Assembly: GCA_037952775.1 (NCBI GenBank)
Contig: JBANAY010000003.1
Span: forward strand, 15,190,001 to 15,254,000
Direction of reading: 5' to 3'
DNA length: 64,000 nucleotides
From: Clonostachys chloroleuca
Lineage: Eukaryota; Ascomycota; Sordariomycetes; Hypocreales; Bionectriaceae
This document shows, one piece after another, positions 24,282 to 35,085 of the stretch. Each line of letters opens with the position of its first letter. Position 1 is the stretch's first letter. The notes below the pieces were generated by a model. The model did not search any database, was not told the DNA's origin, and was given only the letters and a program-made list of their open reading frames with translations. Position numbers and translations under genes: made by a program.

Positions 24282-26468
24282 ATGCTCATCACCGCCACGG
24301 CCATGAAGAAGTCCATCGCCTGTACAGCTTGCAGGGCGTCGAAGCGGAAAGTGCGTCAATTGAAGCCATGCCACCCCGGGACCTAAGTCGCTCACCTCGC
24401 TGCGCAGTGTATCAATACCGGCGAACCGCCCTGCGACCGGTGCAAAGGCCGAGGCGATGAGTGCATCTTCCCAGCGCATTCGCATGCCTCGGGCCTCTCT
24501 GCCCAGCGCGCCCGGGCTGCTGGTCGGCGGGAGTATCCCATCGGGAGTCCCCTGAGTCTGGCGAGGATCAAGCTCCAGGACTCGGCGCCGGCAACTCCCT
24601 CCTCCTCTGCCCCGGCTGCCGCGCCTCTAGACAATCCCTACAGCTACCTGACAGATGAAGTCAAATCGTGCTACGTGAGATGCGCCTACAAGTGGTCCTT
24701 CCATCACACGCCCAGCCTGCTCTCCAGTATACACAGGCAGACTCTTGATCACTGTCTCGCATGGGCTATTCTGGCCATTGCCGTGCGGTGAGATACCATC
24801 CCACGATCACTGTCTCGTCTCATCCAACTTACATTTCTCTTCCTTGCCCAGCTTCTCGCAGTTCTCTCCAACTGGCTACCCGAGCCAGATTGATGCCAGC
24901 AACGCGTTTGCCTCGCGCGCAAGGTCCCTCATCCTGCCACATGTAGATGAACCGACCCTGCAGCGCATCCAGGTACTGCTGCTGCTCACGGGTCACTCCT
25001 GGGGTGCGGGAGAAGGCAAGCGAGCATGGTTCTATCTAGGCATGTCTGTCCGAATGGCCCAGTCCTTGGGCCTGTTTGACGAGGATCCGCCAAGCCCAGA
25101 TCTGTCCAGTGAGGACTTCATAGCAGCAGAGGAGCGAAGACGGACCGCGTGGACTTGTTTTCTCATGGACAGTATATTGAGCGGCGGCAAAGCTCGAGAC
25201 CGAACATTGTCTGCTGAGAGGATGAATATCCAACTCCCCTGTGACATGGACAGCTTTAACTTTGGCGAGCCCGTCAGGTGTGAGATGTTGGACGGTTCTC
25301 TGCCTCTTGGGGATGATGTTCCTGTTGGAAATCTCGATCTCATTGGTTATACGATGCGCGTCGCTAACATATGGGGTGACGTAGCAAAGTGGGCTTGCGC
25401 ATCCCATGCAGATGAGCCTCCCCCGTGGGACCCTCAGTCCAGCTTACAGAAACTCCTCGCCCGGCTTGAGGACTGGCGAGCCTCACTACCAAAGCGCCTC
25501 AGATATAGTCCGCCTCTCCTCCGAGCCCACTCCGTATCGAACCAAGGTCAAGCGTACTGCTACATGCACGCCATCTACCATGTATCCATCATCTGTCTCT
25601 ACCGCTCTTATCTCCCAGAAGTCGAGATGGGCCAACTACGCAACAACAAGACAGCAGAGTGGGAGCAGTGGTCACTCAACTCGAGCGAGGAGCTCGTAGA
25701 GATGGCAGAGCGGGTCTGCGAGATGCTCCACGAAATGCGAAACTTTGGGCTATTTTTCCTCCGCGGGCTTGTGCCTTGCGTCGGGTTCGCAAGCTACACA
25801 GCCGTTGGTGCACTTCTGTTCTTCTTCCATTTCCCATTTCCAGGGGCAGAGGAGAATCGGATCCAGTCTTGGCGTACTCGTGTTGTGGAAGGATGCGATG
25901 TTCTCAAAGAGATGAGGCAGGCATGGCCAATGGCTGACACCTGGGTAAGTATCTCCTCCCTCCGCACACTAGTTCAAGTATAATTATACTGATTCGTGTG
26001 ATGGAATAGAGGAACACTATACAAAGAATGCAGTTCTTCTACTCCAACATCAAAGCTGGGGGAGACACGGCAGTGAGCAACACAATGGAAGGCAAGGCGC
26101 TGCATAATTCTGTCATCGATTACGGCGCCTTGCAAAACTCCCCGGTGGGCCAGCCTGACCACTCTGAACCCGAGAATAGCTCGAGCCAAGGTCAAGGCGC
26201 AACCCCAGAAGATGGCCAGCCGCGAGCCCTCCCAGGGTTGGTCATGCCGTCTCCTCAAAGTGAGTTTAGCAACGAGAATGAAGCCGAGGCTGAGACAGAG
26301 GCATCAGGTTTCGTCGGCCTCGAGCCATTCGGGACAGATGTCTCAATGCTGTCTGATGCGGATATGTATAATACCATGAATATCGACATGGACCTGGCTG
26401 TGCCTCCCATGTTTGTCAATGTTTCTCAAGGATTCTGGGGTGGTTTTTCTGAGGAAATGGAAACGTAG
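24282..26468 (+). CDS. Zn2Cys6 fungal transcription factor
   Basis: This is a complete zinc-cluster regulator with a fungal-specific MHR domain (xylanolytic-type family). Exons are 24282-24350, 24408-24787, 24852-25944 and 26010-26468, with introns of 57, 64 and 65 nt. The cluster has spacing C-x2-C-x6-C-x7-C-x2-C-x6-C: SIACTACRASKRK lies in exon 1 and CINTGEPPCDRCKGRGDECIF in exon 2. The first intron therefore splits the finger exactly before the third cysteine. The MHR runs from about residue 120 (SYLTDEVKSCYVRCAYKW) through TGHSWGAGEGKRAWFYLGMS and RRRTAWTCFLMDSIL. The C-terminus is acidic and Ser/Asn-rich, a likely activation region. A second in-frame ATG seven codons downstream is an alternative start. 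Targets are unknown. Confidence 0.85.
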
Positions 26469-26812
26469 CTGGGAACGGATATGGAAGGACCTTTCTTTTC
26501 GGTATCAGCCAGGTTTATAAGTACGATAACATCTCGAGTTATGTTTTTCTTGACGACATGGAAGATTCTTTCAGCTAGGGGCGTTCTATGAGGGGCGATA
26601 TTAATGACTGTTTTATCCAGGCACCGATGTAGTAACAAGACTTGTGAATTCTTCAGAAGATGTGCATATGTTCAATACGTTTATTAGTTCATTCGGCCAC
26701 TACCTTGTTCCATACGCAGTTGTTCAGTGCAGCCTCGTGTCTGGCTGGTTTGAGAAAACTCCATCAAATGATATTGGCGGACGGTCAAAACATCAAAAGC
26801 ACCCGGAAAGGT
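26469..26812. other. Intergenic upstream of tRNA-Lys
   Basis: No supported gene. The last 14 nt before the tRNA (gcacccggaaaggt) recur upstream of the second tRNA-Lys copy at 57 kb. Confidence 0.5.
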
Positions 26813-26894
26813 GCCCGGTTAGCTCAATCGGTAGAGCGTGAGACTCTTACGAGTTCACATCTCAAGGTTGCGGGTTCGACCCCCGCATCGGGCT
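26813..26894 (+). tRNA. tRNA-Lys (anticodon CUU) with short intron
   Basis: The cloverleaf can be folded by eye. The acceptor stem GCCCGGT pairs with ATCGGGC, and U73 is the discriminator base. The D arm is GCTC/GAGC, and the anticodon stem TGAGA/TCTCA carries loop CTCTTA...A. The T stem GCGGG/CCCGC encloses TTCGACC. The anticodon CTT is at 26846-26848. A 9-nt intron (26850-26858) lies after position 37, the standard place for eukaryotic tRNA introns. Internal A and B boxes are intact and T-rich terminator runs follow. An identical gene lies on the minus strand at 57116-57197. Confidence 0.95.
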
Positions 26895-27989
26895 GTTCCT
26901 ATAATGAACGATTGATCACATCTTTTTTGACCTTTTTTTCTCTTTTTTTCTCTTTTTTGCTCTTTTTTTCTCTTTTTTTTTTGGCTAATAACGCTGGACC
27001 ATCTTTTTTATTGGGACCACCAACACGCGTATTTGGCAGCCTACCCTGCACCTGCACAAATGTTCCCAGCAATTGTGAGAAGAGCGTGCATGAAGGAATG
27101 CGAACTACGGTGTGGCCCATTCCATTTGATTCGTGCTACTGCGAGCAAAATTTAAATGACTCGCTCTTTTTTCCAAGAGCACGATGATGTGGTGACGAAC
27201 GGCCAAATTGTATTGTTCTTGGCGGATATCCTTGACTTCAGTGATCGTTACGCCCGATCAAACCTCCACCCACCTGAAGAGTGGACTGTCGGAGAATAGC
27301 ATGGGGAATGGCTAGCTGGTGAGAAAAGAAAGGCTCAATGATTGTAAGGTGTAAACCAGCCAAATCAATCATGTGACGGAACCATCTCAATGCCAACCAC
27401 CTGCTCTCTTCCTCCCGCCCGCGAGATATCTAGATTATCTGTGCCGCACACTAGGCCTGATAGGAACTCGCACGGTATTTGCCCAGTGTCTACACTCTGA
27501 CTACGCACGTTATTCACTCGTAGGGCCGGGCCAAGAGAGTTGAGGCTGCGGGGAGCGTGCAAATGGGGAGCTGGCCTCAGACATGGCCCTGCCCATGATC
27601 GCCTCACCCCTGCCACAGGCCTCCAACTCCCAGCCCTGAGTCGCTTTTGATCAACTCAGAGGTCTCATGTCCAGTAATGCCAAGGCTCACTAGCATACGC
27701 CCGCCAAGAACCTACTACGGGTTCGCCGCGCGTCACTCCGTTGCTGGCAGGCAGATATTCGTGCCTTGAGCCTTTCTTTCTTCTGCTCTCTCCCAAGCGA
27801 GTAGCAGCAGGTTGCGTCACTCCAACCGGTAGATGAATTAAAATTAAGCTTATTGTCTCTGGTACCTCGAACGTCCCAGTTCCTTCAAAAGCTAGCTCCC
27901 CCTCGGCTGCCCCCTCCCCCTTGTACTCCATCATTGTTTGATTCCTGCTCCTCGTACTCTTCTGTATCGCTCGTCTATCCATCCAGCGC
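26895..27989. other. Intergenic with T-rich tract
   Basis: At about 26921-26982 there is an imperfect cttttttt repeat, the first runs of which could terminate Pol III on the tRNA. The rest holds no supported gene. The last 150 nt before 27990 are C/T-rich, as expected of a promoter and leader. Confidence 0.5.
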
Positions 27990-29509
27990 ATGTTGCTGCT
28001 TAATCGTGTTCGTAAGGCCATCTCAGCAAGCCAAGTTGGGCTCGAGCCTCATTCTTGGACGCTGCCATCTCCCTCATCTTATCCCACCCCCAAGCCGGGC
28101 GGCAAGCTCCAGACCGTGATCCCAAACCCCAAGATCTTTGCCAACGCTCACATCCCGGGCCACATCGAGTACAACACCGAGAAGAACCCTCTCGTCTACC
28201 CTGACGTCAGCCACGCCGCTGTCCACCTCGCTTTGCTCGAGTGTTTCTACAACCTCCGCCTCAGCGCCACCGAGGTCGAGCTTGACTGCCCCCCTGCCTA
28301 TGAGGAGAGGCTGTCCCACGACGATGACGCCGAGTCGACGCCGCACGACACGCACCGATGGCACACCCTGATCCGCCTGGCCGTCACGCGCTTCGAGGCA
28401 TGGTGGGCCAACATTGACGCCGTCCTCAACCACGCCGCCATCTACGTCTACCGTCCCACCGAGCGCATCGGCGTCCAGCTCACAAAGGACTACCTCCCCC
28501 GCTCGACGTCCTCTTCGTCTGGTACTCCTTCATGCTCGAGACCGACGCCTACCGCCTCGAGTGCGGCGACCCCCGCCACTCCGACCACGTCCGCCAGCTC
28601 TGCTTCCCCTGGGCCGCCCTCCGCGAGGTCCTCGACGTCCACACGATGGAGTACGCGCTCCCCCGCGCGGCCGAGGTGCTCTTCGACACCATGTCCGGCC
28701 AGTCCGCCGAGCTGCCCTCGTACCTCCGCGACCCCCCCGCGTACGCGGAGCACGACATGCCCCTGCACGTGGACCTCTTCGACGTCGCGAAGCGCCACGA
28801 CGACTTCATAGACGAGGCGCACAGGCTCCTCTGGATCCGCGGCCCGTCGCTGCATGGGTCGCTCGAGCGCGCGTCGGTGGCCTACTTCGCCCTGCAGCTG
28901 CTCGAGGGCGGCGAGGCGATGGACGGCGACAGGGCTCTGCATTTCGGCGTCGAGCTCATCTGGAGGACGCACCGTCTGTACTCGGAGCAGTACGAGTGCT
29001 TCCAGCGCGTGATGAGGGACTATCCGAAATATCAGGACGGACGCGACGTGGAGACGACGCAGCAGAGGTCGGCCACGCTGTCGTCCCCTGACACGTCAGA
29101 GCCGCTGGATGTGCTGGACTCGAACGAGTCCTCTTCCTCCTCCTCCTCGGAGATTTGCATCTGCTGGACCTGCGAGCGCATCAGAGACGATGTGCCCGAG
29201 TTTGTCCACCCCGCGCCTTCGTCCGAGGGTGAGCCCAGCTCGCCAACCGTCCCGTCACAGCTGGTCGGGCTCTCCTCAGCGCAGATCCGACAGATACTGG
29301 ACGACCTGGGCTTCTTCAAGGCGGTCGAGGAGGCCCGCAGCGGTGGGCGCGCACTGCCGGTGCGGTCGTCGAACGGATCAGAGCAGGACGCGGACAAGAT
29401 GACCGGGTCCATGGCCGGGCTGTTCGAATACTTTGAGAAGATGCCCGATGGAACGTACAAGGTTCGGAAGCAGACGCAGGCCGTGGCCTGGAGCGGATTG
29501 CAGGTGTAG
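27990..29509 (+). CDS. Conserved fungal protein of unknown function, one frame break
   Basis: The gene is single-exon and strikingly GC-rich, with mostly G/C third positions from about 28140 on. The N-terminal half (MLLLNRVRKAISASQ..., then FEAWWANIDAVLNHAAIYVYRP) is in one frame. From about 28501 the frame shifts to PLDVLFVWYSFMLETDAYR and continues to the stop at 29507-29509. The motif PPLDVLxVWxxxML is typical of fungal proteins distantly resembling the DUF1399/glycine-rich-domain family, where it follows the AIYxxYR segment without a gap. The five-C run at 28496-28500 would need one more C to keep one frame. The C-terminus has CICWTC and a Ser-rich linker; no signal peptide is visible. 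The biochemical role is unknown. Total length would be about 506 residues. Confidence 0.7.
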
Positions 29510-29861
29510 AACCTGCCGAGCTGGAAATGAGAGGGGGCGATGAGAGTCGCCCTTTGAGTGATTCATTGATTAAGATACCCAGCTACTGTGCGAGCAACAA
29601 ACATAGTCTCATGAATATATTGCCTTTTCAAATCCGTCTTGATTTAAATCTATTTATTTGCAACCTGGCGATGACAGGCTTGAAGAACTTGACCCTTGTG
29701 ATACCTCGAGCGGTGCATGCCTACACCAACCAGCTCTCTACGTTTATAGAGCGACAAGGGCTTCTCCCGGCAGCATGACCAGTGTCAAGGGTCATTGCTG
29801 AATATGTAACAAAAGAAATCTAATCCTAGCAACAAAGGACAAAGAAAACTATATAGATGAT
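29510..29861. other. Intergenic
   Basis: This is a short spacer between convergent transcription units. No supported feature is seen. Confidence 0.4.
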
Positions 29862-31976
29862 CTATACAATCGAGACATACTGCCAACGCAGATTTCCTCC
29901 TCTCATGATGGCGAACAGTGTGCGATGACTGGAAACCGACACAGGAAAAAGTCCGTATCGCGTGTATATGTTTTCTTTCGAGGTCGGCTGAAGCGCCATG
30001 ACAAATATGTTGAATTTGCCTGCGACCATAGCGAATAGCTTTCCTGCTGGTGAACCAGTCTCAGATCGATTGTCGATATCTACTGACCACCTTCCTTGGA
30101 ATCGTGCATCCTGGTCATGGCTGTCACCTAGACCGACCAGGCTGTGCACGTCTTTGTCTTGACGCACAAAATTGCCATCAAAAACTACCGTTACCATATG
30201 GAGAGCAGGCAGGTGTAGAAGAGGACTAGCTGCTTCGTGGCAGCTGAGAGGAACGCTGCGGTTTCTCATCCAAGGTTGAGACAGGAGAATATCCAGGGGC
30301 TCAGCCAACGCAAATCTCTTAGGTACGAAGAAGAACTGCCTAGGTATTGCCAAGACATCATGTCCGTCTAAGCAAGTGAAGTTGAAGAAGCAACTTCGGC
30401 TATTCTCGTCTCCATTGTCAAGGAAACGAATCTTGGTACCCGCTGATGCCCAGCTCCAGCTCGGTACGAATGGCTTCTCATTGCGTGGCTGTCGCTTTTG
30501 AAAGTTCTCCTCGTGTTCCCAAGTCAATGCCGTTTCAAAGAACTGAGGCGGGTGTCCATGTTTGAGTAGCGCTCTCTCTGGGAACTGGTTACTAGGATGA
30601 TTGCCAGCGGATATGGTTATTAAACCAGCAAATGCAACGACTCTATCCTCCTCGACCGTAAGACTCCTTGATGTGTATTCCACCACCTCTCGTACAAAGT
30701 CTCTTGCAGACAAAGAATAGCCAGAACCTGGGAGTGCAGAGTGAACTTTGGTATTTATCTCGGCTGCAACGATAGGTGGAGTTGCTCTATTGATACCCTA
30801 TCCAAAGCCCGCAGCGCCAGAGGAGAAGTGCAACCATGAAGACTCCCTAAATGTTCCCTTGCAGCAGCTGAATGTTATTTCAGTGGGCAAAATGGAGAGA
30901 ACACGACTGGAAAAGACTTGCTCCTCGAAGGTCCAACCTCTCCTGCGCTAAATATAAGGTTCATATAATGTATTGAAGCTAGGCTGGTAAGGAAGCAAGC
31001 TGAACTTCTGGGGTCTATTTATTACTTCTACTATGCTTTCCTCCTCCCGCGGGGTCCCCTTTGTTCCTGGAAGTCTATTGTAGGCTCTATCTCCTGTAGC
31101 TGATATAATGGTCAGCTGTGCAATAGTAAAAATGTCCTTGATATACGGTATCAGAAATATCTTCTCTGCTTTGTCGCTTTGGTTAATACTTATGCGGTCT
31201 ACTTACAGCTATGTAATATCCATGGATCTGGCAAGCTCAGCAGCGTCTCGTATAGAAGGTGTATAATCCGTAATGCTCTTCGATTCAATAAGATGTACCG
31301 TCTGGCCCTAAATATAAGACAAGGCTATGAAAGGTACTAATAAATCCTGAGTTTCTATTTCTCCTGTAGTTGTATTGATAGCTCTTAGTACTCTACGATG
31401 TAGTACCTTACTAATTCGAGAATATTGATTCAGGGGCTGCTGTAGATAAAGATACTTTGTATTGCATTTGTAAAGCCACTGTCGGAGCAGATTGATATCG
31501 GTAATAGGAGGAATGGGGGCTTGCTGATGGCATAGGAAATCCCTGTCTGACTGGCTCGAGAGTTTTAAATTCTTGGAACCAGACATGTATCTGGCCGCTG
31601 TGCTTAAGTTGGCTCTCCGGTACCCCTTCACAGTTGAATCTGATGCAGGTGTATGTAACCAACGGAGTTTAGGTCGAAGGCAGCATCGCACTCTCGATAG
31701 TCTGCCATCGATATCTGCTCGCCTAGCACACTCCGCAAGGAGGGTATAAAGAGAACAGTTGTGAGATTTGAGGTCATTGTTTGGATAAAGGCGATTAAAA
31801 AATATCGCTGCTTTGTCCTCGTATGCACTGTCTGGTTCAAACGAAGATACAGTGCTATGGTTTGGTGCTAAAAGAAGAGGGCTTAGATAGATATGGCGAC
31901 AATCCTCACAGAGCGTGTCATGAAATGGTGGAGGGGGAAGAGAGTGGTCATCTAGCCCACATTGTTCGAAATCCAT
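29862..31976 (-). pseudogene. Decayed HET-domain (heterokaryon incompatibility) gene
   Basis: One continuous frame of 705 codons runs across the whole feature and keeps the layout of a HET protein, but it has five in-frame stops. They are at 31308-31310 (TAG), 31209-31211 (TAG), 31203-31205 (TAA), 30948-30950 (TAG) and 30798-30800 (TAG). The HET core is recognisable: IALSYI, then a stop where the family has the Trp of SYxWG. It continues with GQTVHLIESKSITDYTPSIRDAAELARS, VDRISINQSDKAEK, TIISATGDRAYNRLPG and RGWTFEEQVFSSRVL. The C-terminal half (LTVEEDRVVAFAGL, FVPSWSWASAG) is intact. No frameshift is needed, so decay is by point mutation. The stops are of the kind G-to-A or C-to-T changes produce from TGG or CAG/CAA, as in RIP. 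Functional HET proteins trigger cell death on non-self fusion; this copy cannot make a full protein. Confidence 0.85.
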
Positions 31977-33403
31977 GATCTGCGATTTTGAGATCAGACT
32001 TGGAGCACAGCTAACTGATAATTCTTACCTGATTATGGATCAATGACTTGCGATTTCATGTGCTTCTGAGGCTGATCGTGCGGGGAAGTCATCAAAGCCT
32101 CCAGTTTGCCTTGCAGGGCTGTGCCGCAAGCTGCTCATCTTACCAAATCTTGAGGAGCAAGAAGGCCGATGTAGATTTTGATAGAGGAATTCGAGGTATA
32201 ATGGCCCTTGTTTCTGCTAAAGCAGTAGCAGATGACTTTAAATCTAGAGGAAACAATAATATCGAAGTGCAACTTTGAATTTATATAAGTCAAATGGACC
32301 CGATATCTTCAATTCCGTTTTTCACCATAGCCTTGATTTCTGACAGCACACGATCCTAGAGGATGATGATAACGAGCCAGATGTTCTAACTAGACTATAC
32401 AAGGTCGTTCACGAGCCATTTGGCTCGTTGGGTGGTCTCGTTAACAGTCTGGGACCAGCGTCGCCTAGAAAACTTACGAGCTATTGACCACTTTCTTCCT
32501 TTCCTCTCTTTTCCGTTTAGAAGGCTTGGAGGGGTTCTACATGGGTTTACCAGGAATCAAATTTCCATATGAATAGCTATTGTTTAGAATGATAAAGAAT
32601 GCCATATCTGACTACCCCTTAATAGCTCAACGCTGTGAAACTATTTGTGAGCCTCAACCCCCAGCACTCGGAGCGCTGTTGGAGTTCAGATCACCCATTG
32701 TCTGATGAAGGATAATATTTGCCCCCAAGCGATTGAAGATACAGTCTCTTCGTCATAAAGACTCATTATCCGACTCAACTGCTAGTAGTGACATCACGCA
32801 GCCAGGTTTCGAGATGCAAATTTGTTTAGAGCATAGACACTCAGTGACGTCACGATAAAAATAGAATAGTAATAACTCAGCTGAAGGAACCTAAGTGGCT
32901 ATTTTGGTTAGAGGATTGTAAGAGTGACATTGCCAAGTTACGCTCCCTCTCAAGTGCCGTGAATATTTGGTGGACCTGGACGTTTTTCCGCAGCCCAAGC
33001 TTCAAGAAGATAAGGGTAGTTTATTTCAGAGTGGGGGTTTGCGCTGTTGAGGAAAAGGAGCCGGCCTCGTATTTTAAATTGATACGAGAGGAAAAGGGAC
33101 CCCTGGCCCACCTACTGGGGTTGCATCACAAATCTCCTTTCAGTGATTGGAGCGAGTGTCGGAGCTTTACATTCTCAATCTGTGCCCAAACCATCTACGG
33201 CCGGGCCGTTTGCGCCAAGGCAATTCTGTAGGCTCTAGGTTGCTTGAAACCTGGTGGCGGTGACTGGAGTAGGTAGGAAATTGAAATTGGAAGCCGGCTA
33301 TAAGTGTAGGGCTAGCACTGCCGTCTCCGCTTCAGACGTCCTCATTCCCGTTTTCCACCTTCGTTGAAATTCTCCTCATCCTTTGGATTGCGATCTTCTC
33401 ACT
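31977..33403. other. Intergenic, AT-rich, promoter of peroxidase
   Basis: No supported gene. A perfect 7-bp inverted repeat (cgagcca/tggctcg, 2-nt loop) lies near 32412-32427. Some flanking sequence looks like old degraded DNA, but no transposon protein could be read. The peroxidase TATA element is at the right end. Confidence 0.45.
33299..33304 (+). promoter_or_regulatory. Candidate TATA box of the peroxidase gene
   Basis: TATAAG lies 100 nt upstream of the peroxidase ATG and is followed by a C/T-rich leader, the usual arrangement for a strongly expressed fungal secreted protein. Position and motif only. Confidence 0.45.
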
Positions 33404-35085
33404 ATGAAGTCGTTTGCGATCACCACTCTTGGTTTGGCCCACTCAGTGGCTGCTGGGCAGCTTGTCTGGCCCTCCAAGTGGGACGAGCTTGAGAACCTTT
33501 ATACTATGATGTCTGGGATCAACCGGCAGGGTTTCATTGACGGTAAGAACGCTCATCTCTGATGCTTGATTGAATGCGGATCTCGCTGCTTACACCTACC
33601 TCCTTACCTGCAGCTGTGAACCCTTGTGACTTTGCTCAACACGAAAAAGGCCGCCACAACTCCGCACAGTGGTTGAGAACGGCCTTCCATGACATGGTCA
33701 CACATAATGCGGAGTTGGGAACTGGCGGTGTGGATGCGTCCATCTTCTTTGAATTGGATCGCGCTGAGAACGAAGGCAGTGCATTCAGAAACACCTGGGG
33801 ATTCTTCAGTGGATTCCATACGGTTCGTTCGTCGGCCGCCGATCTGGTAGCTTTGGGTGTGGTAACTATCAGCGGTGCATGCGGCGGAAATAAGCTGCAG
33901 TACCGCGGTGGGCGGATAGATGCAACCGAAGCTGGCCCTTCCGGCGTCCCGGAGGCACATACTGACCTGGATACCGTGCTGGAGACCTTTTCCAAGGCAG
34001 GGTTTACCAAGGAAGAAATGATCACAATGGTCGCCTGTGGTCACACGCTCGGCGGCGTTCATAGTGTCAACAGCCCGGAGATTGTTGATATCCCCGCCGA
34101 CCCAAGCAACGACACGCTTGTCACCTTCCAAAAGGACGTTTCCAAGATCAATAATGGAGTGGTCAACGAGTACCTCGACGGCTCCACAAAGAATCCTCTG
34201 GTAGTGGCATCCAATGACACCTTCAACGCTGACAAGCGCGTCTTTTCTTCGGATGGAAATGCGACCATGACGAAGATGCAGGACGGGAAGACCTTCCTAA
34301 ATATGTGCGCCGACATCTTCAACCGCATGATTGACACTGTGCCAAGCAATGTCCAGCTAAGCGATGTCATTGAACCGTACGAGGTTAAGCCGTACATCAG
34401 CCAGCTCCTATTGACCGAGGGTGGCGATATCACTTTTACAGGCTCCCTTCGCTTCCGAGTCACGGAAGGCTCAGGTCGAAAGTACAATGATATAGCTGCC
34501 GATCTCATCTACTACGATAGAGATGGTGCTCAAGAGCATGTGGTTACTGCCGTGAAAGAGACCTATAAACTCGGCCTTAGCATTGGCCTCCATGGTGAAT
34601 CATTCATCAACTTCAATTTCAAGACCACCGTAAAGGGTGCTACTGGAATTAGCAAATTCACCATTCGTGAAACTACGCCTTCCACCAACGAAACTGCCAT
34701 CTATGACAATCAAGGAACAGGCGGATATCCCGTGGATGACACTGTTTTGTACCAGCTATCAACTTCCTGCTTCGACAGTGGTAACATCGTTGACGGGATG
34801 ATTCCTATTTCTGTCATTGCCATGGTCCGCGAGGATGAGGCTTCCAAGCCTCTGACTTTGGAAGTCGTCCATAAGAAGAAGCGTGATGTTGCTGTCACAC
34901 CAGCCCTAGAATGGGAGACGGTAAACTTCGAATCTACAGGCGTGAAGAACAATGGGTGGGTCGAATTCAAAGCAGCTACGAAGGTTGAGGGAACGACTAC
35001 TTTTGACATTGCCCTCGGAGGTGAGAGGCGGCCGACCGTCGAGTTCTTAAAAACAGGACCCATGCCCAGAACTTGCACAAAATGA
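33404..35085 (+). CDS. Secreted class II-type fungal heme peroxidase-like protein
   Basis: This is an extracellular heme peroxidase-domain protein of about 536 residues (plant/fungal peroxidase superfamily), which would use H2O2 to oxidise phenolics or similar donors. Exons are 33404-33542 and 33614-35085, with a 71-nt intron. MKSFAITTLGLAHSVAAGQ is a signal peptide. WLRTAFHDMVTHNAELGTGG contains the distal-side Arg and His and the following Ca-binding-type loop. MVACGHTLGGVHSVNSPE carries the proximal heme-ligand His. The C-terminal roughly 200 residues (from about TFTGSLRFRVTEGS) extend beyond the peroxidase fold. Similar extended fungal proteins are often annotated as WSC or peroxidase-like; no WSC cysteine pattern is obvious here. 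Several NxS/T sites suggest glycosylation. Substrate and ligninolytic ability are not shown. Confidence 0.85.

Noticed and set aside
28414..29091. Arg/Pro-rich plus-strand frame over the 28-kb gene
   Set aside because: It is an out-of-frame shadow of the GC-rich gene with no plausible fold.
29862..31976. Reading the HET region as a multi-intron functional gene
   Set aside because: The frame is continuous over 705 codons with family motifs directly next to each stop. Removing the stops as introns would delete conserved HET residues.
32385..32560. Possible transposon end with a 7-bp inverted repeat
   Set aside because: No transposase, target-site duplication or second terminus could be found. 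A 7-bp palindrome is expected by chance in 64 kb.
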